DNA of 64,000 nucleotides, from positions 62,001-126,000 of the forward strand of contig RSEE01000042.1 of assembly GCA_003971905.1 (NCBI GenBank), given 5' to 3'. The notes under the pieces are model-generated. The model made no database searches. It saw nothing but the letters and a program-made list of their open reading frames with translations, and was not told the origin of the DNA. A program made the position numbers and the translations under genes. Positions within the stretch are counted from its first letter, which is position 1; each line of letters starts with the position of its first letter. Shown here one piece after another: positions 36,319 through 48,599 of the stretch. Source of the stretch: Moniliella sp. 'wahieum' (Eukaryota; Basidiomycota; Moniliellomycetes; Moniliellales; Moniliellaceae).

Positions 36319-39300
36319 ATGACGGACGTTTGGCTCGCGCGGTGCCTATGCCCCCTTCCAGCTGCTGGCGCCCGTGGATGCGGATGCGGAGGCTGCTGAC
36401 GCGACGGTGATCAGTGCTCATCCTGCCTCTGCCCATCCCTCGGTCGATGTGGCGACGCTCTTGTCCCGCTGTCCTTCGCTCGCTACTCCGCACTCGGACT
36501 ATGCTGCGCATGCGGCGTCAGCTCCCGTTCCAGCTGCCCATTCTAGTGCGCCACCGGTTGTGCTTGCGCGTGCGGTGGAGGATGCAACGGTGCTGGAGCT
36601 GCGGTGGCTGCCTTCGCGCCTGACTGTGCCGGTGTCCTCGACGTCGGTCGCTTCGGCAGGCACTTGGCATGTGCCCTACCCTTCCTCTTCCCCACGCTTA
36701 TTTCAGTTCCCTGCACCGCTCTTGCCCGGCATGGCGATCTTCTTTGACGCCGAGTGCTACGCTGCAAGTACTGGCGGTGACCCTGACGGGCTACCTGTAC
36801 CGCCTTGCCTTTACCTCTCCTGATTACTTTTCCCCCGATGCGCTTCCTGATGGCGCGCTCTCTGAGTTCTGCATTGCCCATACCGATGTGATTGACACGT
36901 ATGGTCAGATCTTCTCGCGTTGTCTCCCTGAGCAAGTCCATGTTGTCGACCCCGGTCTGGTGCTCGTGACCTGCACCGATGGCTCGATTGTCAAGCTGGA
37001 ACAGACCCGCTCCTACCATTCTTCGTCCGGGTTTGAGAGTACGTGTTTTTCTTTCTTTGTGCTCTCTCTTCTTTCTTGCGGGATCATGTGCGCTGACTGA
37101 TTCATGGCATGGACTGATGAAGATTGATGATTGATAATTGGTTGTTTTTGTTTCTTGTTTCCACCAGGCTTTTGGTCCGAAAGCGTTCTTCACCCAGGCT
37201 CGGCACTTGGCAGTCTGGCCCGCATCTTTTCTCGCAAGCCTGCGTTGGGGGAGCAGGACGCCACGTCGCCCTTGCGCGCTCTGAGCGTGACGAGCTACAT
37301 TGTAAAGAGGTGACACCCTTGGCGTTTGCCGTTTCCAAGGACCGCAAACTGCGTGTATGGGATCTGATTTCCAATACGGTGTCCGAGTCCTCGGGCTGCC
37401 CACCAGTGCCCGTGCCCACCTCTCCCCCGAGGGAGGTGGGGATGGATCGGACGGCACAAGCCACGTGTTTGGACCGCAAGCCAAGCCGCTCGTTTCCGTC
37501 CTTGGCACCTCTGCTTCGACGTTGCATCTCTTGGTCCATGTGCCTGCTACGGGTGGTGCGAGCAACTTTTTCGCGCTGTATGAGATGCAGGTGGTGCAGG
37601 CCAAAGGCCATGGCCCGAGCAAGGTAGGAAGCATCGAGCCGATCTGGACGGGCGAGTGTGCGCCCGGTACGTGTTTGTCCGAGGTGGAGCTGCGTGACGT
37701 GGCGTTGGTGCAATTTGGCTCGGCGGGCCTGCGTCTATGGGCAGTATGGGACGACTCGGGCAACCCGCTGGTCAAGACGATCACAGTTTTGGAGGAAGTG
37801 TACCACGAAGCAGACACTAGCACCTTGTCCATTGCGGCCAACTCGGGTCCTGCCTCTTGGTCCACGGTTCACGACGCGCGCTCCTTTTTGCCTCTGCACG
37901 GCAGTGCGTTCGAGCTCGCCGTATCTGCCGTCCCGGACGGGCGGGAAGACTTGGCCGACTTTTTCTTGGAGCGCATCTTTGATGCCGGGCGCTTTAGTCA
38001 GCGGTCGATCGAAGCTGCGCTGGCCAAGTACGAAGAGGGACTGTTACGCGTGCTGGGACCGGACACGCTGCCGCCCGAGTTGCAGGAGAGCATGGCGTTT
38101 GATACGTTGCGCGACCACTGCTTTTAATGTGGTAGGCTCGTCGATTGAGCTGGAAACCGATCCGGTCACGGGCAACTCGCTCGTACCCCAGTACATGTCG
38201 GCGTTGCGACGCGAATGGATGCGGTTCGTGGGGTACATTGAGAGTTTCCAATCTGCGGCCCGGTGGCCACTTGGGTTTGTGCGGCCTTCGCTGCCGCACC
38301 CGCGCAGCGCGCTGCGCAGCGCGCCTGCGCTCTTGACGCGAGACTACTTTGTCACGGCGGCGGTGGAGGATGCCGGGTCAGCTTGGCTCCGGATCGCAAG
38401 CCAGATCGATGCGGGCTACCCGGACAGTTCTCCGTTGGCGCGCAGCGGCGCAATCGTGAAACGGCACAGGCTGCAGCCGATGAAAAGGCCTATCTTACCA
38501 GCGCATCTCATTCGGCCAGCCTTTCGCGCTCGCTCTTGGCCCGTTCCCCGTTAGAGGAGAATGGTGTTCCTCTGTTTTGTTGGAGTCGACCGTCTCGTTG
38601 GCCCACAGCACGTCCGCACCCCACCTCCTTACGTTTTGGCGTGAGTTGGACGCTCGCTTTTCGGGCTTGGTCACCCAAACTGCGGAAGATCAAGTGCGGC
38701 AGTTTGGGACGAAACGCTTACCGAGGTGGTGACCGACGACGCGTTCCGGTTTCTGGCCGAGACGTGTGACAAGATCCAAGGAGTGGAAGCGGCTCTGACC
38801 GCCTGGGCCGACTTGCTGCGAGACCAAGGTGGACAGGACGATGTACCGACGTCGACCGTCTTGGCTGCGAGCCAAGTGGACTCGCTCTTGCTCACCGACT
38901 CGCTGACGACAGTGCTGCGAGAACGCCAACGAAGCGCAGGCCTGTTGGTCTTTGTGCTAGCTTGTTTGTGGGTGTCGAACGGGTTGGAGGGGTTGGTGCC
39001 TTCCTTGCCACGCTTGTTCTCTCGTGCCCTATCCACACTCCAAGCCACCCATGCCCTGCTCGAAGCCAGTTCCCTAGCGGGCGCACCCAACATTGCGCCG
39101 CCCGCGGCGTTGTTGCCAGGGGAAGAGGATGTGGCAGATCAGCTAGGCATGATGCACGTCTCGTCTCCGATAGCGACCGTGCCCGGTCCGGCGGTCCGGC
39201 ACTGTCTCCGTTACACTATGCTGTACAAAAGTCCTTGCGGCGCGTCGTTTGTTGCCGTCGTGCCCGACCCTTGCTCGGCTTGGACTGCCGATTGATTCTG

Positions 39301-41406
39301 GGCAGCAACACGTTGGCATTGTACAGTTACTTGGTCGGGGGGGGACGAGGCGACTGCGCCAGCGCACCCGCAACCCGTCTTGACTGAGTCCCTTCGCTCC
39401 TAGCCCAACAATGGCTTCAAGCAGGCTACACTTCGGCTGCCGATCAATTCTAATGGCCTTCCCCGCCTCGCTTGCTGGCACGTACCTCTCTGCCGTATCG
39501 CTGCTGTTCCACGACGAGGCGGAGGAGGAAGCGGTGGCGCGGCGAGGTGACATCCAAGTTTGTGCGGTTGGCACGGCGTTGAGTTCGCTCGATGCGTTGG
39601 CGGACGATGCGAGTGGGCTGTTGGCGGTCATACCTCCTCCAGTGGCCAATTTGGTTCCCTATGACGCTTCGGTCGCACTGTACTTTTCCACTTGTCCAGC
39701 CTCTTCTTGGCTGGAGCGTCCGGCCGAGGTAGCGTGGTCGGGTGCCAAGGCGCTGGCTCTGCTCCATGCTGAGCGAAACAGGAACTGATCGAGGCTGGGG
39801 GCATGACGAAGCAGGCATTGAAATCGGTCGTGTCCGATTTGTCCTTTAGCACGTTCCGTGCGCAAGTGCAGCTACGGGACTTTGCGGGGGCGTATCAGAC
39901 GATCATGGCGAGTGGGGACAAGTCGTTCAAGGGGGAGTGTATTCATTCTCTCGTCACGGCCATGTGCGAAGCTGGGGAGGCAGCCACGCTACTCCGGTTC
40001 AACTTTTCGGGCTTGCAGGCCGAAGTGGAAAAGACACTCAACTTTAAAGCGCGCAACTCCAACCCGTTTGCCACGCCCAACTACTTTCATCTGCTCTACT
40101 CGTACTTTCTCCATCGGGGCGACCTCAAAGCCGCAGCAGCCGTCATGTACCAGCATGCGCATCACCTCGCCGAGCAGTACGAGCGACAAGCTGCCACGTC
40201 GGCCCAGGTCGCCATGGAGTTCGCCTCGACTGCCGCGGCGCAAGCGGAGAGCCTGCTGTGCTCGCTCACTGTCCTCGCTCTCGTTCCCAGCCACGACGCG
40301 TGGTTTGCCCATGCCACCGTGGTGGGTGCGAGCTCGGTGGGGGGTGCGCCCTCGCCCTCCCCCTCGGCTTCTCGGCAGGTGTGGGAGGCGACAGAGAGCG
40401 ATCGGGTGGAGCGACGGGGTGCGCGACACGTGACGCAGTACGTGCCCGAGTCAGAGTTTTGTCCGACCAGTGGTCCTTTGGAACTGGTGCGAATCGAGGA
40501 CATTCGCAAGGAACGTGCGTTGCTCTGTGCACGGTTGGACTTGGCCAAGCAGTACCCTGAGCTGGCTGCGCCGCACGCGGCGTTAGCGCCGGCAGATGCG
40601 GTGGCGCTGTATGTGCGCGCCGAATCGTTTGATGCGGCGCTGCGGCTGGCGCGGGTGCTGGAGGTGGATACGAAGCTGGTGTTCCAAGCGCTGACGCTGC
40701 GTGCGATCAAGTTGAGTCTGCTAGGCCAAGGACGGCAGGCGGACCTGCGCGCAGCCGGGATCGAGGCGGACACAGCGAGTGGCACGGCATTCGTCAGCTG
40801 CGGGAAGAAGTGAGACGCAGCAGTGGGACGAAGCGCGGTTCTTGGTCGGCTCGGAACTGAGCAGCACGTGGACCGGCGCGCCAGAAGACAAGGCGTGGCG
40901 GTACCTGCGTCTACTGCTGAGCAATACGACGGAAGAAGAGCGAACGGGGTACTACCAAGTGGTGCTGTCGCATGCGCTGGACCAAGGAGTGGAGGCTGAA
41001 GCGGTGCTGCCGCGCTGGCTGACCTCGTGGTTTGCCCTCAACAAGCCCGACCTGTTGATCCGGAGCTACATGCGGGTGGGGTGGGTGCAGCGTGCGCTCG
41101 AGGCGGCCTGGCTGGTACAAGCGCCGCTGGGCACGGCGTCGCTAGCGCTGGGTTCGGACCAAGCGGCGTTGGCAGCACGAGCGACGGACGCGTTTGTGCC
41201 GTACACGTTGCTGGACGAGCTGGTGCACGAGGTGGAGAACCCGGACCCGCTCGTGCCCGTGTCGGGGGGGCGGGGGCAGGGGTGGATGTGCTGGCGACGC
41301 GGACGCTGGCGCAGCATGCGCGCGGCAGTGGCGGAGCGTCTGGAGCGGCTGCGCGCTCCAGGAGCGGCGCCAGGCGGCGTGGGCGCGTGCGAAACGCGAG
41401 GCGTGA
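36319..41406 (+). CDS. NUP120: Nucleoporin Nup120/Nup160, Y-complex scaffold
   Basis: Nup120 (Nup160) is a scaffold of the nuclear pore Y-complex: an N-terminal beta-propeller followed by a long alpha-helical domain. A start at 36319 (MTDVWLAR) leads, after a one-base shift, to YAPFQLLAPVDADAEAAD. The propeller region includes VTLTGYLYRLAFTSPDYF, VLVTCTDGSIVKLEQTRS, FWSESVLHPGSALGSLARIF and TPLAFAVSKDRKLRVWDLIS. An intron (37039-37167, 129 nt) fits. The helical part has VSDLSFSTFRAQVQLRDF, NYFHLLYSYFLHRGDLKAAA, VMYQHAHHLAEQYERQ, LTSWFALNKPDLLIRSYMRV and ends near 41406 with LQERRQAAWARAKREA. About 1,650 codons, slightly above the usual 1,100-1,450. At least eight one-base frame changes, several at T or G runs; order and content are complete, so I treat it as one live gene. 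Confidence 0.85.
37039..37167 (+). other. Intron in the Nup120 gene (predicted)
   Basis: Donor GTACGT after TTTGAGA, acceptor TTTCCACCAG before GCTTTTGG; 129 nt. Splicing joins SSGFES to FWSESVLHPG. Confidence 0.75.
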
Positions 41407-41896
41407 GGCGGAGGGGTGAAGCGGCCGAGGGCCCGATGGAACGACGCGGATTGATCGCATGGCGGGTGGTGTTCTGGCGCCACGGGTTGTATTTTGTAGG
41501 GCGCAGAGGGGAAGGAAACGACATAGGCGTGTCACAGCGCACACGCACAGAGACCGTGCGATGGGTGAGGGGAGTGTGGTGATGCATGATGCCGGCGATG
41601 CCCCGGTCGATCGCTCGCCGATCGCGACACTGGCGCACTGCGGCTGCTGCGGCTGCGTGCGCTTGCCCGATGCGGCAGGCCGAATCAGGCAGCGATTATC
41701 ACACGCCCATCACTGCCCCTCATCACCCGCCGCCACCACTGCCCCCGTGCCCGCCGAACGCCCAGGCGGCCACCCCGCATCGGACTTGGGCGCCCCCCCG
41801 CACGGCGGCGGTGTGGCAGTCGGCTGCCCCATCCTCGAACCCTCGCCGCACCCCGCCGCCTCCGTCTCTACCCCACCACCCCCCCCTGCGCCCGCC

Positions 41897-43525
41897 ATGC
41901 GCAGCCACCTCGCCCTCGCCCTCGCCCGCGCCCTCGCCTTCACCGCCCTGCTCGCGCCCCTCGCCGCCGCCCTGCCCTCGCCCGCCGACGCGCTCCTGCC
42001 CCTCGCCGACCGCGAGCCCCGCGGCGTCCAGGCCATCCGCCGCGTCTCCCTCGCCCCCCGCTCCAACAAGGACCTCTACCCCCCCCCCGCACCGACCCCT
42101 TCTACCTCCCTCGCCCCAGCAACATCAGTCTCTACAAGCCCGGCGACGTCATCCGCTCCCGCTCCGTGTCATCACGCCCGAGTACAAGGTCTCCGGCGCC
42201 GGCCGCACCTCCCAGATCCTCTACCCACCACCACCAACACCCAGGGCCACCCCTCCGCCACCGTCACCACCGCCATCGAGCCCGCCAAAGGCTCCCCGCC
42301 CCAAATGATGTCCTACCACATCTGGGAAGACTCGACCAACCGCGACTGCGCCGCGTCCTACACCATCCTTCTCGGTAGCGAAGCCCCCAACGTCTTGGTC
42401 CTCGGTCCGTATCTGCCTCTTTATCCTTTCTCCTTTCTCCTTCATGCCTCTCGCCCCTCCAGTTGGGGGAAGAAATGGGGCTGCTGCTGACCGACAGATA
42501 TGATGCGTTGCTGCCTTGCTGCCTTGCTTGTCTGCTACCTCCACAGGCGACGATGTACCGGTCTGGTTCGACTTTTTGTTGTCCAAGGGCATCACCGTTG
42601 TCATACCCGACTACGAGGGCCCCAAGTCGGCGCTGTTTGCAGGGTTCCAAGCCGGCTATGCCATCCTCGACTCGGCCCGTGCCGTGAAAAACTACCTCCA
42701 TTGGCCCGCCGACGCCAAGGTGACCATGACGGGCTATTCCGAGGGTGCGCACGTCACCTGCTGGGCGGCCAACTTGGCCCCCTCGTACGCTCCTGAACTG
42801 AACATTGTTGGTGTCTCGCACGGTGGCACGCCGATTGATATGGAGCTGACGTTGCGTCACTTTGACAACACCTCCTTCTCTGGCTTCACGCTTGGAGGCA
42901 TGCACGGTATGATCGCCGCGTATCCCAAGTTCAACCGTACCATCACCCAGCATGCGCAACAACGCGTCCTCAATGACCTGGCCACCATTTACGCGCCGCC
43001 AGTCTGCCACGCCATCTTGCGTGGCCCACAATTTGCCAATGTTCCGTACATGGAGATGCTCAACCTGCCCAGCGGGGATCCCTACAACGACCCGGTCGTG
43101 CGCGCCGTGCTGAACCGCGAAACAATGTGGAGCAACAAGTCGTCGGTGGGAGTAGGGTACCCCAAGTTCCCACGGATGATCTACCAAGGCCGGCACGACG
43201 ATGTGATTAGTTTTGATGCGGTGCAGGCCTATGTCACCCAGCAGTGTCAGCATGGTGCCAACATCCAATTCAACATTTACGAAGCCAATGCGCACACGGC
43301 GCCGCAACTGGTGATGGTGGCGACTTGAACGCCATGGCGTTCACCCTGCAAGTACTCGGCATTGATGGACAAAAATTTGTCCCTGTGCCCTGTGGCTCGC
43401 CTACGCCTACTCTGCTCAACTTGATCACCTGGGGGATCGACGAGTTGTTGGGCGGCGACATTCTTGGTGCGTTAGCAGCGCTCTGGAACGAAGGCCAGGA
43501 AGTTCTGGGCAGCATTGGGTTTTAA
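41897..43525 (+). CDS. Secreted lipase of the Candida antarctica lipase A (CALA) family
   Basis: A secreted triacylglycerol lipase, alpha/beta-hydrolase fold, LIP family. The start at 41897 (MRSHLALALARALAFTALLA) opens a signal peptide ending near AAALPSPADA. Recognisable CALA blocks: SNKDLYPP, TTNTQGHPSATVTTAIEPAK, MSYHIWEDSTNRDCAASYTI, GITVVIPDYEGPKSALFAGF, YAILDSARAVKNYLHWPADA, the nucleophile elbow GYSEGAHVTCWAANLAPSYA (catalytic Ser), NIVGVSHGGTP, YPKFPRMIYQGRHDDVISFD (Asp) and YEANAHTAPQL (His). An intron 42405-42546 (142 nt) fits. Two one-base shifts are apparent, near 42,085 and near 43,325; the second delays the stop to 43525, giving the tail LNAMAFTLQVLGIDGQ and VPCGSPTPTLLNLITWGIDE. 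About 465-490 residues, normal. The catalytic triad is complete. Confidence 0.88.
42405..42546 (+). other. Intron of the lipase gene (predicted)
   Basis: Donor GTCCGT after NVLVLG, acceptor CTCCACAG before GCGACGATG; 142 nt, pyrimidine-rich. Splicing joins NVLVLG to DDVPVWFDFLLSKG. Confidence 0.7.
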
Positions 43526-44334
43526 CTATCCCACCGCTCTCTGTACCTTTCTTGTCCTATCCTGTCCTGTCCTGTTCCATGTCCTGTTCTATGTCCTGTT
43601 CTATGCCCTGTACCGTCTTGCTTTCTTTCCCAAGACGACCCGATCCCGCCCTTTCCCGTTCTTTGCGCCCCCCCGCCCAAAACGCCCTTGTTATCCTCGT
43701 TTATCCGCTTGCACCTTCGCACCTGTTGACTCTTTTGGTTTTCGGTTGGTTACGCTCTTCTTACACTCTTCGTTCCTACGCGCACGCGCCTCATCGATCT
43801 TCACTGTCTTTCTTCTTGTGGTCGTTTATCTCCCTGTATTCTTCCTATCCTTCCACCCTCCACCCCTCCACCCCACCCCCTCTCCCGCCGTTTCTGCGCG
43901 GGTGGTACTCTGCCCTGTTGGTTCTCCTGTACCGCCTCCTGTTCTGTTTTGTTCTCTTCCACTGCGTTTCCTGTTTACGCGGGCGTTGTTGCGTTGTTTG
44001 TTACCCTACTGTCGCACTGTAGCACTGCCTGAGTGCCTATGCCTGTGCCCGTGCTGTGCCTGTGCTGTGTCTGTGCCTGCTGTGGAACCCACTTTGTCTG
44101 TATCCACGAACGAGTAGTTGTTGGTCGAGGGTAGATGGGTTCTTGATTTCTTGATTCTGCCAATGGTACCCCCTTTGGTTACCCCCTTTGGAGATGGCTA
44201 TGGGTATGGGTATGGGTACGGTTACGATAGGCGGGTCTGCGTATGCGGATGCGGATGCGGATGTGTTCAACGTTGCGTCCGAATCGCCCTCGTCGCTCCG
44301 TAATTCGGTCCCGCCCGCCGAGGATGAAGTCTAT

Positions 44335-44490
44335 GTGCAAAAGGCAAAAGGCAAAAGGCAAAAGGCAAAAGGCAAAAGGCAAAAGGCAAAAGGCAAAAGG
44401 CAAAAGGCAAAAGGCAAAGGCAAAAGCCAAAAGCCAAAAGGCAAAAGCCAAAAGGCAAAAGGCAAAAGGCAAAAGGCAAAGGGACAGGAC
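44335..44490. repeat. AAAAGGC heptamer tandem array
   Basis: About twenty copies of a 7-bp unit (AAAAGGC) with degenerate AAAAGCC and AAAGGC units in the middle, open in all frames on one strand because of its composition. Confidence 0.9.
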
Positions 44491-44514
44491 CGGACAGGAC
44501 AGGGCGAAACAACC

Positions 44515-44560
44515 CATCCCATCCCATCCCATCCCATCCCATCCCATCCCATCCCAACCC
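44515..44560. repeat. ATCCC pentamer array
   Basis: Nine or so tandem CATCC/ATCCC units immediately after the heptamer array; a separate microsatellite. Confidence 0.9.
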
Positions 44561-44747
44561 AGCCGGACCACACCCTCCGAACTCCGAACTCAAAACTCAG
44601 AACCACATGGATACGGACGCGCTCTGTGCACAAGCCAACCCCACGTGGAAACCCGTACAATCCGGACCATCCGTACAATCCGTACAATCCGTACAATCCG
44701 TACCAGCAGTACAACCAATCAGAAGAGTCAGTATAGTCCGTTTCCTC

Positions 44748-46814
44748 GTCCAGTCAGTTGCGCAGAGCAGATGCGACGTGGCCAAGCAGGCGGCACGCAC
44801 GATGGACTTCTGCTCGGAAGCAACGTACCCGTTCGCAACTCTTGAGCGCATGCCACCAGCGCGGGGCAAAAATAGCAGATCGCCCGGGTACAGCGTGCTG
44901 ACTCGTGCTTCGGACGCAAGCATCACGAGTGGGGAGACGGTGGGATCAGGATCAGGATCGGGATCAAGACCAGGATGCAAATGAGGATCGGGATCGAGAT
45001 CGAGATCGAGAGGCGGAGAAAAAACGTCAAAGGTAGCTGTGTTTCCCTGCGGGGTAAGTGCGCCACCTCGGTTTCGCGTGGGGAGGAGCGATCCAAACGC
45101 GTTTGGAGCCGACGAGTTGAACAAAGCAATTATAAAACGGGTCGGTATGAGCTGGGGAGAGGGTACGTTTTGGACCCAGCCACGCATTGACCACGACCGT
45201 TGGCTCGCCCGCTGGGTCCAGCGGAGGCGCGTACCGGCACCGCGCACACTGGTCCACTGGTAGCGGTGTGGGGCACGCACATGCGCCCGAAGGCCCGGGC
45301 GGTAAGGCGTACACCACGTCTGGCACTACAATGTCTTTCCATAGCGCGGGGAATTGGCTCAACAGATCGTACTGCGCCAAGTAGCATACCTTGTCGTCCG
45401 ACCCATCTGGCTCATTTGGCTCATTTTGCCCATATGGCCCATCAAGCCCATTTGACCCATCCTTCCCATCTGGCCCACGTGACGAAGCACCCGACGAGTG
45501 TGCCTGTGGCAGCGGGGGGCTACGTTGCCCCGCTTTTCTTGCGCTGGTGTATCCGGGCACGGGGCAGGAACAAGGGTAGACGGTGGGGGGTGGTGTGCAT
45601 CCCATCCGGCGCAATGCAAAAACCGAGCAAAGTCCATGACCTCTTGGTGCCATTGAGACGAGGTATAAGTCGTGCCCACTTCGACAGGCACGAGCCTAGC
45701 TGTGCCAGCTACGTGGCGCAAGTAGTGTGCGTTGGGCCACTTGTGTACCGCGGCCAGGCGCGTGCGAATCCCCGCACGATAAATGCGTGCTCCCACCAGC
45801 GCTCGTGATGCCCTTGCCCTGCTTGGGCTTTGGCCTCGGCCTTGGAATTGGGATTGGGAGTGGGAGTGGAATTGGGAGTGGGGTGGGATTGGGATTGGTA
45901 GGCGGAGCAGGAAGGCGAGGAAAAGGGAAGGTAAGAAGTTCAATTCGGGAATGGGCAGCAAAGGCAAGTGGGAGCTGATCCGTCTTGTTTTTTCCTTCCT
46001 TCGTGCCGTTTTCGTTTGCCTTGGCTTGGGCCCGGCGAGGCGGGTAGATCCAACGAAGGAGAGCAAGAAGAGGAAGGAGAAACGGATGAGCCAACTGGTC
46101 CACCGTCCCCCTCTTGCCTCCCTTGCCTCCCTTGCCTCCCTTGCCTCCCTTGCCTCCCTTGCCTCCCCATGCTCCCTTGCTCATGTGTACCTTGCGTAGG
46201 TTGGCTCTCTTTCCATGCCACGCCTTGGCTCGCCTCGTGGCCCGTAACAGGCCATCCATGGGCCTGATGAACGGGCTCGGGGTCGGCATGGTATTGCGCC
46301 TCGGGGAGCGAGAGCGTGGACCCAGGCAAGAGCAAGAGACAGAGCCAGAGCAAGCTCCAGAGCCAGGCAAGCGTTGTTGTAGCCAGGCGACCATGGCGAG
46401 GATGTGGTCGTGACGTGGTTCGTGGTCCGCTTGCCATGCGGGGCACCCGAGACGATCAAGGCGGTATCCAGGACGTGAATGACTTGTACCACACTGTTTC
46501 CGTATCTGCCCGTCGTACCCGTCTTGCACGTCGTGCTTGCGTGCTTCAGGCGGGCAGGATAGCGCACTTGCATCAGGCGGGTGCGGGTGCTCGCTTAGTT
46601 CAAGCGGGTGCGGGTGCTCGTTTGGCTCAGGACGCTGCGGTGGGAGGGACAGGGCCAGGTCCACGGCCCAAGCCAGCGCAACGTCAGTCATCAGCGCGCG
46701 ATCCAGTGGGTAACGTGGAGCGGAGCGCGTCGTTGGATGCCGTGTTGAACCAAGCTCCAGAGCGATGGGAAGTCGAGCGCAGGACAAGGAGAGAACAAGC
46801 TGGGTAAGAGCATG
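44748..46814 (-). CDS. JmjC-domain protein, KDM8/JMJD5-like 2-oxoglutarate oxygenase
   Basis: KDM8/JMJD5 proteins are Fe(II)/2-oxoglutarate oxygenases that hydroxylate or modify basic residues of target proteins. N-terminal helical-region blocks include VIHVLDTALIVSGAP (about 46,480). The JmjC part reads KWPNAHYLRHVAG, ARLVPVEVGTTYTSSQWHQE, VMDFARFL, VCYLAQYDLLSQFPALWKDI, VVPDVVYALPP, then VNAWLGPKRTLSPAHTDPFY (HTD iron ligands, about 45,140), QLVGSKRVWIAPP, LYPGDLLFLPRAW and WHALKSC (second iron His, about 44,855). Blocks lie in different frames, some probably separated by short introns, others by indels. A Gly-Gly-Lys repeat (46116-46170) sits between the helical part and the JmjC domain. 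The start at 46814 (MLLPSLFSPCPALDF) is a guess; 47098 is an alternative. The C-terminus after WWH is short. Confidence 0.75.
46110..46172. repeat. CCCTTGCCTC-type 9-bp repeat within the KDM8-like gene
   Basis: Six or seven tandem copies of TTGCCTCCC; on the gene's strand they encode GGKGGKGGKGGKGGK. Repeat-number polymorphism would change the spacer length without a frame change because the unit is 9 bases. Confidence 0.85.
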
Positions 46815-48599
46815 GAGGAGAGTGGGGAGGAGAAGCAGAAGGAGAACACGAGAAGAAGTAGAGAAGTAGAAGAAGAACACCGAGAAGAAGAAGAAGAAGG
46901 AGGAGGCGGGGGGGGGCACAGTACGGGCCCAGTGGCGCAGGTGGATGGAACACTGCACTTCTTCCTTGGTAGCTTGGTCAGTGGAGCTGGGAGCGCACGC
47001 GGGTGCGAAGCCCGAGGCGAGAAGGGCGAGGACGGGGGCAAGCGGATCGCCCTCGGTGTCGCTGTCGTGTTCGGGCGAGGGCGAGGGCGAGGCGGCATGG
47101 GGGGAAGTAGCGGGGCAAGCGGCAGCCGACGAAAGAATGGTGGATGGTGGGGGTTTGGGTGCGGGAGGGGACGAATGCGGGAGGGACGAATGCGGGTGGG
47201 GCGTGGTCAGATCTCAGAGCGAACGAGACGGCATGAGCGTCAGCGTGAGTACTCAGACTGAGTACTGAGTACTGCGTGCGGATCGGCAGGGAGGCTGGCG
47301 AGTGGGGAGAGGGCGAGGCGACTGGATGGAGCCATACGGCCGTGCGAGCGTAGCGCACATACCAAGGCATGTGACATGCGATATGTGATGTGCACGTGAC
47401 GTCGACGTGCCCACATGGTGGACCACCATGGTGCGTGGGGCATCCTTCTCCTCGTCGACGTGAGGGACAACGAAGGGGGAGACACCATGTACGCGCTGGC
47501 CTGCATGCCATTCAGGGCTCCCGACTCTGTTCGTACTCGCGGTGGACCGAAGCAGATCGGTAGAGAGAGGAGAACGGGCCAAGGAACGAACGAAGAGGGC
47601 CAGAGGGCAAGAGGGCAAGAGCAAGGCCCTGAGGCCCGTAGGGAAACAGGAAAAAAGGAGAGAGGGACACACACACCAGATTCAATTACAGTACCAGCTA
47701 AAATGGAACACGAAGAAGATGAAGATGAAGATGAGGGTAGGGCAGGGCGCGGTACACGATCCATCCGAGCCAGACAAACTTTAAACCAGACAATAGAGCG
47801 ATCGAGGCCAAGAACAGAATGCAATTTGATATGCTGTGTGCACAGAACATGGGGCTTAAGGGCAGGACAAGAAGCGAGCGCAAGGCAGGGGGAGGGGGGG
47901 AATAGGACAACAGGATACCGGTTCACCAGGGCAACAAGGGGACAGCAGGGCTCCAGGGGACAAGGGGGACAACAGAGCACCCACGCAAGAGGGGCAACAA
48001 GTAGGAGGGCGACCGACTGAGACGCAAAACAAGGGCAAGCGAGGCGACAATGGCAACAAGGCAGCCAAGTACGAAGGCGGACAAGACGTAGCGCTTCCAT
48101 TGACTCTGGGCGCTCTGGGCGTCGCAGCCGTCGCAGGCGGGTGGGGGAGGCAAGCGCGTCAATGGTAATGATAGGATAGGATAGGATAAGATAGGATAGG
48201 ATAAGATAGGGTAGGGTAGAATAGGATCAGACAAAATAGGATAGCATAGCATAGCATAGGAGAGGAAGAGAGAGAGAAGGAGAGGAGAGAAGGAGAGGAG
48301 AGGAGAGGAGAAGAGGTAAGGACGCGCGGGACGGGCCGACGAGCAATGTCGATGAGCTGGTACTAAGATGCATGAGCTGGGCGGCAGGGCAAGCAAGCAA
48401 GCAAGCAAGCATTGAAGCCAAAACCAAAACAACAAACCAAAACAAAAAAAAAAACAAAAAAAATAACCCTGAGCACTAAAGTCGGTACCCGTACCCCTGT
48501 ACAGCAGAGCAGAACGAACCCCATAGCCCGTAACCCGGGACCTGCGAGCACCAGTACCGCAGCGCGAGGGGGGAATAAGCGTTAAACCGGCACCTTGGT
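46815..48599. other. Spacer with simple repeats; no supported gene
   Basis: Contains AGAAGAAG runs (46850-46905), a TGAGTACTCAGACTGAGTACTGAG segment (47244-47270), a TGTGATGTGCACGTGACGTCGACGTG palindrome cluster (47375-47412), a GGGGACAAC/GGGCAAC repeat (47925-48000), an ATAGG/ATAAG satellite (48170-48255) and GAGAGGA runs (48258-48318). Long minus-strand frames at 47240-48100 are Pro/Cys/Leu-rich without a domain. It may contain the 3' part of the RRM gene, but no second RRM was found. Confidence 0.5.
48170..48255. repeat. ATAGGATAGG satellite
   Basis: Tandem pentamers ATAGG with ATAAG, GTAGG and ATAGC variants, passing into GAGAGGA-type repeats up to 48,318. Confidence 0.9.

Larger units (their letters stand above)
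43526..44747. other. Convergent spacer between the lipase and KDM8-like genes
   Basis: Tail-to-tail spacer. 43545-43620 is a TGTCCTGTTC-type imperfect repeat; 43640-44040 is C/T-rich. 44335-44490 is a tandem array of the 7-mer AAAAGGC with variants, and 44515-44560 a run of ATCCC pentamers. A short TACAATCCG array lies at 44655-44700. No gene seen. Confidence 0.6.

Noticed and set aside
44335-44560. Lys/Gln- and Phe/Leu-rich frames through the AAAAGGC array
   Set aside because: All frames are open because the 7-bp unit has no stop in any phase; this is a microsatellite in a convergent spacer.
47240-48100. 286-codon minus-strand frame, Pro/Cys/Leu-rich
   Set aside because: Passes through microsatellite-like DNA and shows no known motif; the expected second RRM of the neighbouring gene was looked for here and not found.
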